Of a DNA stretch of 64,000 nucleotides, positions 58,142 to 64,000 are shown in pieces; position 1 is the first letter of the stretch; the number at the start of each line of letters is the position of its first letter. A model generated the notes under the pieces. It saw nothing but the letters and a program-made list of their open reading frames with translations, was not told the origin of the DNA and ran no database searches. Both the position numbers and the translations under genes were made by a program. Source of the stretch: Siderastrea radians (taxonomy: Eukaryota; Cnidaria; Anthozoa; Scleractinia; Rhizangiidae). The DNA is taken from assembly GCA_964017195.1 (NCBI GenBank), contig OZ024898.1:17724475-17788474 (forward strand), in the 5' to 3' direction.

Positions 58142-59825
58142 ATTTTATGTTATAGGGAAATAGTCCGGCAGATTGGTGCAAAAATATGACGGAATTGTAG
58201 GATTTATGGTAAAAGCACCAAAATTGGCACATAGACAGAGACATACCTACTAAACAATATTAGCTATGGACCCACCTGGGAAGTATCCCATAATTGCAGT
58301 TTCAACGTGTTTAAGATGGCTCACTGAAATTCTAGCATGGAAACGAGGCTGGGATTCTGTTTCTTGTGTGGCAGCCACAGTCCTGCATCAAAAGAGCGAC
58401 AGTCCTCCAAAAGTGGAGAATTACTTAATATATTTGCTTTTCTTTGATCGTGGAGTCGTTTCAGTTGATCACGTGACAGGTCACGTGATTGCATGTACAG
58501 TATCGTGACATAACTAATAAGAATTTGAGACGGCGATACTGCGCTGGTATTGATGGATGGTTTGGGGTTAAAATATATTTCAGAATAGAGAAGGAAACGA
58601 TGATCAATACGATGATGATATTTTCTTTCAGCGTCGTCAATATAGGGCTGTAACTCTGCCCTAAAGATTGCCATTAAAACAATTAACATAACGAAAAATG
58701 GGCTGTTGATAAAAATAGAAATCGTACCGGCTATTCACGGTTGTTAAACGTGAACATCTTTAGTCAAAACGATATTTCCTTCTGCTGCCTGTTTTTTCTT
58801 TTTTATTTGTACTTCTTTTTAAATTTTTTTCTTCTTGGGTTAGAAGGCTAGCAAAACAAATTGAGACAGCTATCGAATGGGTTTTTTTCCCGAAAGCAGA
58901 GTGAGATGAAGGAAAAAAGATCCATATTTCACCTTTTCCACCGAATTAGTTCAAAGCCACAATTTATACGCTTCATATATCTCTAATTGTGTAACCGAAA
59001 ATGCAATAAAGTTCATCTACCACAGATTTTAAACTTTTTTTCTGTGCCTGAGGAAACCAACAAAGTGTCGTAATTGGCCAGGTTACTATTCCCACACACG
59101 TGTAGAGGCAGTTCGCAAAGATTTGGTTAGTCAATCGCCAACACATCGCTCAGTTAGTTTTCGAATATATTATCGCTAATCGCTCTCGTTACTTGGTTGG
59201 AGTACCACACGAAGGTAACAACTTTTTTAAGATTTGAATTCACGAAGTTTGTTTGAATTATTGCCATGTGTAGTGAAAACAAACACTAAGATTATAAATG
59301 TATAAAAATCGCGCCAGCGCGGGAAAATCTTCGGCTATTCCTGGCAGCAATTTTACACCTCGCTAAGTTTTAAACGAAGTACACTGTCTGCTTTCTGGAC
59401 AGGAAAACTGCTATTTGATAGGGGAAAAGTTAGAAGCGAAACCTCCTTTACTCATTTTTCGAAGCAAGCTATTTCTTGGTGATTGGCTGTGCACCTTTGT
59501 AATATTCCATTTATCAAATTTACATTTCATTGTTCGCTTTGCTGATTTGGCAAACAATGTGTCTTTTTCACTAGCCAATTTTATCCCTCGCTTTTTCTGA
59601 TCGCCTTTTTCTCAACTCTACACTTACCTTATATTCAAAACAGTTTTCATGATAAATTATCACTTAAAACCCATGAAATAGGTATTTGAGGGTAGTTGTT
59701 ATGAAATTATTTAATCAGCGCAGTCTATTCCACCGCTCTTAAAAGGCCAACCGTTTGACATGACCCTCACCTATCCGTATTTCTTTTGACCGTATAGCTT
59801 CCCGTTTTGTGATGTATCTTAAGTT
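58142..59825. other. Non-coding DNA with a double E-box palindrome
   Basis: ATCACGTGAC-AG-GTCACGTGAT at 58468-58489 is a perfect dyad with two CACGTG boxes. Nothing else recognised. Confidence 0.4.
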
Positions 59826-59829
59826 CCTT

Positions 59830-62800
59830 CTGATAGTCCTTGTTTTCGAACAAGATGATGGTAGTAGCGTGGACTGGACAAAATGTATTTTGTGCCAGGA
59901 AACAACCTCAGAACCGCTCCAATGCCCAGGAAACTCAGAAGATCGGATATAGAGTGTTGAACAGGCTACCACACTTTGGCTGGTAACATTCTTCAATTTA
60001 GTGAAATTCGAAGCTTGCCAATACCAATAAATGGTGAGAAGCTAGATGAGGATGGAGGGATTGCAGAAACACTTCTGCAGCGAAAAGCAAAATTGCACAA
60101 ATCCTGCAGAAATAAATTTAGTAACATGAAGCTGAAAAGAGCAGACAAACGGAAAAGACAAGAAGAGCCTGAATCCCCTAAACGTTCTAAATTTACAAGG
60201 GCGTGTTCTGGCGCAACCACTTCCAAAGCCGAAAAAAGCTGCTTTTTCTGTGGAAGTTCCTCGGAAATGCTTCATGAAGCCTCGACTTTTAATATAGATA
60301 CAAGGGTTCGCGAGTGCGCGCATCAGTTGCAAGACAAGGTGTTAATTGCGAAATTGAGTGCAGGCGATATGATTTCTCAAGAAGCAGTTTATCATGCGAA
60401 ATGCCTGGTAGCACTTTATAACAAAACGGAGAGGTCGAAACAGAGTACAATTAATGGAAATAAAAAGAGAATCCAAGGTATCGCCTTAGTACAACTAGTT
60501 GCATATATATAGAAGAAACGCGCGCCGAGACAAAGGGTAGCGCCCCGACAGTGTTTAGGCTAGCAGAACTTACGGACATGTATCCTAACCGTCTGGCACA
60601 ACTTGGCCGAATTCACTCTACTGATCTTACAGAAAGGCTCTTAGCAAATGTTCCAGGTCTTCAGGCTAATAAGAAAGGGCGAGACATTTTTCTAGCATCC
60701 AATAACGAAGTTGCTACTGCGCTTCAACAGGCTTGCGAACGCGATTTTAACAATGAAGCGATGACCCTCCTTAAGGCAACGAGGATAATTCGTAGGGATA
60801 TGTTGGACACGAAATCAAAGTTCAACCGCCCATTTAATAACAGTTGTCAGCAGGAATCTGTCCCAGTGTTTCTGAAAACATTAATTGGAATGATTTTGGG
60901 GGGACCAGATATCAAGACCCAGTCAAGCGATATGACGGAAGCGCAGACAAGTCTAAGTATTTCTCAACTGATGCTTTTCAATGCAACCAAAAGGCGCCGT
61001 GACACCGGTACAAAAGGGGCTTCATATTACCATTCCAGAGATCGCGAGCCGCCACTGCCCATTTATCTAGGTCTCATGACTCACGCAGAAACGCGAAAGC
61101 GTACACTTGTTGATAAGCTCTACAATCTGGGATTGTCGATCTCGTATGATAGAGTGTTGGAATTATCGATTGACATGGGAACATGTTTGCGCGCGCTCTG
61201 AATCAGAACGAGACGTTTGTCCGCCTAAGCTTCTCAAAGGAGTTTTCACAACTGCTTCCGTGGACAATATTGACCACAACCCGAGTTCTGTAACTGCGCA
61301 AGGTGCTTTCCATGGAACTGGAATATCGTTATTTCAACACCCCACTTCCGATGCCCCAGGAGAAGAGCGAGAGGTGGTGAGCATTGACAATCAGCCTTCG
61401 AAGACGAAGCGTCTTGCTCGACTTCCTGATTCTTACACAGCCGTCAGACCAGTTATCCTTCCCAAGAACGAGCCAGATGTTTCTCCTCTTCAAGGTCCGT
61501 TTGTAAGAATCTGCCCTGGAATGAAAGAAGCATACAGTTCAGAGTATAAATGGCTAGAGCATGTTAGAGATGAACTGAATAGAGAAATATCACAAAATGT
61601 CTTGCAAATCTCATGGGCAGCGTTCCACGCAAACAAGCTACTTCCTAATCAAGAAAATCAGTTGAGTAGAAGCTCGTTGCTACCTTTATTTCAAGAAGAA
61701 GCAGCTTCAGCGGCTATGATTTGCCATGCAATCGACGTCATCGCAAAAGCAGTGAACGTCCTAAATCAAGGGCAGATTCCAGTTCTCGCCTGCGATCAGC
61801 CACTTTATGCCATTGCCAAGAAGATTCAATGGACCTTTCCGACAGTGTATGGTGAGAAAAAGCTGGTGGTAACGTTCGGTGGATTTCATACTGAGCTTGC
61901 AGCTCTCGAGGCACTAGGAAGCTGGATAGAGGATAGTGGTTGGACCAGCGTTTTAGAACAAGCTGGCGTCACAACTCCAGGTACCGCTGATTCTTTTCTC
62001 AAAGCTTCTCACGTCTCACGCACCCGTCACGCACATCAAGTTACTGCTGCTGCTCTGTATATCCTTATGGATAAGGCATACAAGACCTATCGAGAGGGTG
62101 TTGATGAAGGAGAAGAGCCCAAGTCATTCAGCGACTGGCGCAAGCAAGCAGAGCTAGAAAGTCCACAATTTCATTACTGGTCGCTTACGCTTCACTTCCA
62201 GCTCACGAGTCTGATATTCGTCCGGTCTTTGAGGGAAGGGAACTTTCAACTTTACAAGGATGCCTGCAAATCGCTAGCGCGGTGGTTTGTTGCGTTAGAC
62301 CGCACCCACTACGCAAGATGGCTGCCAGTTCATATTCTTGATATGGAATGTCTTGAAACAGACGTTCCAGCAATAGGCTGCAGAGTTCAAGAACAGTAAT
62401 TTTGTAGTGAATAAAACCAACAGTGCATTTTCCTCGCTTCCTATTGATCAAGCGCATGAGTAAAATAACAAGATCGTCAAAGGTGACGGAGGAGCTATTG
62501 GCTTAACAGAGAGTTCAACGCAATTATTGCGCATGATGGTATCTGGACCAGAAATGTCAAGAATAATCGACGATTTCGAGTTGTCCCAGGAATTGGTCAC
62601 GAATATAGCGCAACAAGAAGAGCAAGAAGATTTACGCCACCACGAGCAAATGAAAGGGGTCCAAAACACTTTCCAGAATCAAGTGAACGCAGTTTGTAGC
62701 ACCATTGAAGAAATGGGCAACCCCTTCGCAGACCAAACTGGAGATTTGTTTGTGCTAGACACCCGTGACATTGCGGATTCCAAGGTTGTTGAAACGGTCA

Positions 62801-64000
62801 GAACTGTAGAGCAACTAGGCAGTTTGTTACCAAAAGGCTGCAGGAGAGAACAACACCACTGTTTGATACAATCCAGAAAAACAATTTGCCACTATTCAGC
62901 AGTCCTCCCGCTAGTCTAGCGATAAACTCAAGGTAGCATCACTAAAAAGCAACTGCTCTCTGCTTTCACGTCTTTACGTTTCATGTCAGGTCAGGGATGG
63001 TGATTTGGAATGATTCTTTGGTCACGAGAACCATAGTTTTCCCCCTTCGTTAACTCAGTATGGGAAGCTCAGATCTGGTACCAAATCGGATTTGTTATCG
63101 TGTCTCGAGAAGAATGGACCAGCGCAAGCACAAAGGCCATCTGTTGAAGCTCTGCTACTAGATGGTGCAGCCATCGTTAACCAGCTTAAGCCTGGAGCCT
63201 CCAAGGCATTTCAAGGGTACAGCGAGACCGTCTTCCTTCCATACGTAACAAACCAGTTAAAGAATGTTGAGAGGGTGGGTGGATGTGGTATGGGACAGAT
63301 ATCTCCCGGGCAGTCTTAAAGATTCTGCACGAAGCAAGAGAGGAAAGGGTATCCGTAGACGCGTCAGACTGGACACCAGGATCCCAGGAAATTGGACAGC
63401 CTTCTTGAGGGTTGATGAGATCAAAGAGGAACTTTTCCTTTACCTGGCCGAGCAGCTTACCACAATTGGAACTGACCATAGAGAAGTAGTATCTACTAAA
63501 CATGAGTGAGTAGTCTTTAACAATGACAGAACTGACGCCGCAGATCTATCACCTTGCACGCACGAAGAAGCCGATAAGAGGCTCCTACTACATGCCGCTG
63601 ACGCTGCAAGACGTGGGTACACTAAAGTAATGGTACGCACTGTCGATACGGATGTCGTAGTCATCGCAGTTGCAAAATTCCAATACCTTTCCTTATCCGA
63701 GCTTTGGATTCAGTTTGGTGTTGGCAAAAACACCTGAAATATTTGCCAGCGCACGACATATACCGCAGTATTGGCGAAGAAAAGTCACAAGCTCTCCTCG
63801 CATTTCACGCCTTCACAGGCTGTGATCAAACGTCGTCTTTTGCCCACTATGGCAAAAAAAACAGCATGGGAAGCGTCGGGCGCGTTTAATGAGGTGCCGG
63901 CAGCTTTCCAAGCTCTTAGCAATGCTCTAACGGTGGATGTTGTTGATGAGGTGATGCCTATTCTTGAGCGATACGTCACCATCATGTATGATCGTACCAG
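59830..64000 (+). pseudogene. Decayed repeated-family protein with PIN/FEN1-like domain (open at right edge)
   Basis: Collinear coding pieces: about 59860-60512, 60551-61201, 61107-62399, about 62400-62900 and 63060-64000. Order: a zinc-finger-like start (WTKCILCQETT, LHKSCRNKF, CFFCGSSSEM), a central region (ALDRTHYARWLPVHILDM; IDQAHE then stop, NNKIVKGDGGAIGLTE), and a C-terminal domain (VVWDRYL; HEEADKRLLLHAADAA; VRTVDTDVVVIAVA; FHAFTGCDQTSSFA). The EAD-plus-DTD acidic pattern is typical of PIN/FEN1-like nucleases. The family is highly repeated in cnidarian and fish genomes and is probably transposon-linked; I cannot name its superfamily. Breaks: stop at 60510-60512, frameshifts near 61120-61200, 62397 and 62900, a stop at about 62459, and more after 63300. 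Confidence 0.7.

Overview
The window looks like nuclear DNA of an anthozoan, most likely a stony coral. Genes have small exons and long introns with GT-AG junctions. The non-coding DNA is packed with short terminal-inverted-repeat (TIR) elements, tRNA-derived SINEs, a Penelope-like element and 5'-truncated LINE tails. The organism assignment is an inference from repeat style and gene content; nothing here is bacterial or organellar.

Bases 1-17.5 kb: minus-strand 5' part of unc45 (seven phased exons; the gene runs off the left edge). Its introns hold a decayed Penelope-like element (6.1-8.2 kb), several MITEs, and copies of a composite repeat that contains a tRNA-like block. unc45 is head-to-head with a plus-strand single-exon membrane-protein gene (17632-18936); the start codons are 116 bp apart, suggesting a shared promoter.

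18.9-24.9 kb: intergenic, with a TIR element, a LINE tail with a microsatellite, and a three-layer nest of inverted-repeat elements. 24.9-33.3 kb: a seven-exon plus-strand gene for a divergent eS8 (RPS8-family) ribosomal protein, with an N-terminal extension resembling a mitochondrial presequence. Its first intron is full of MITEs.

33.3-54.8 kb: a minus-strand gene for a long protein: basic N-terminus, about seven tandem RRKSFDR-type repeats, a CCCH zinc finger and a C-terminal RING. Two large exons join in phase; a 10-nt first exon at 54832-54841 is a candidate that would imply a 12.9-kb intron. The intervening DNA holds at least seven inverted-repeat elements and two adjacent long palindromes.

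54.8-64 kb: LINE remnants on both strands, then a decayed multi-domain coding region (59.8 kb to the right edge) from a repeated family with a PIN/FEN1-like C-terminal domain. The likely functional genes are unc45, the membrane protein, the eS8-like gene and the RING/CCCH gene; most of the rest is mobile-element sequence. Several elements share TTAA target sites and a related GGTG-type terminus.
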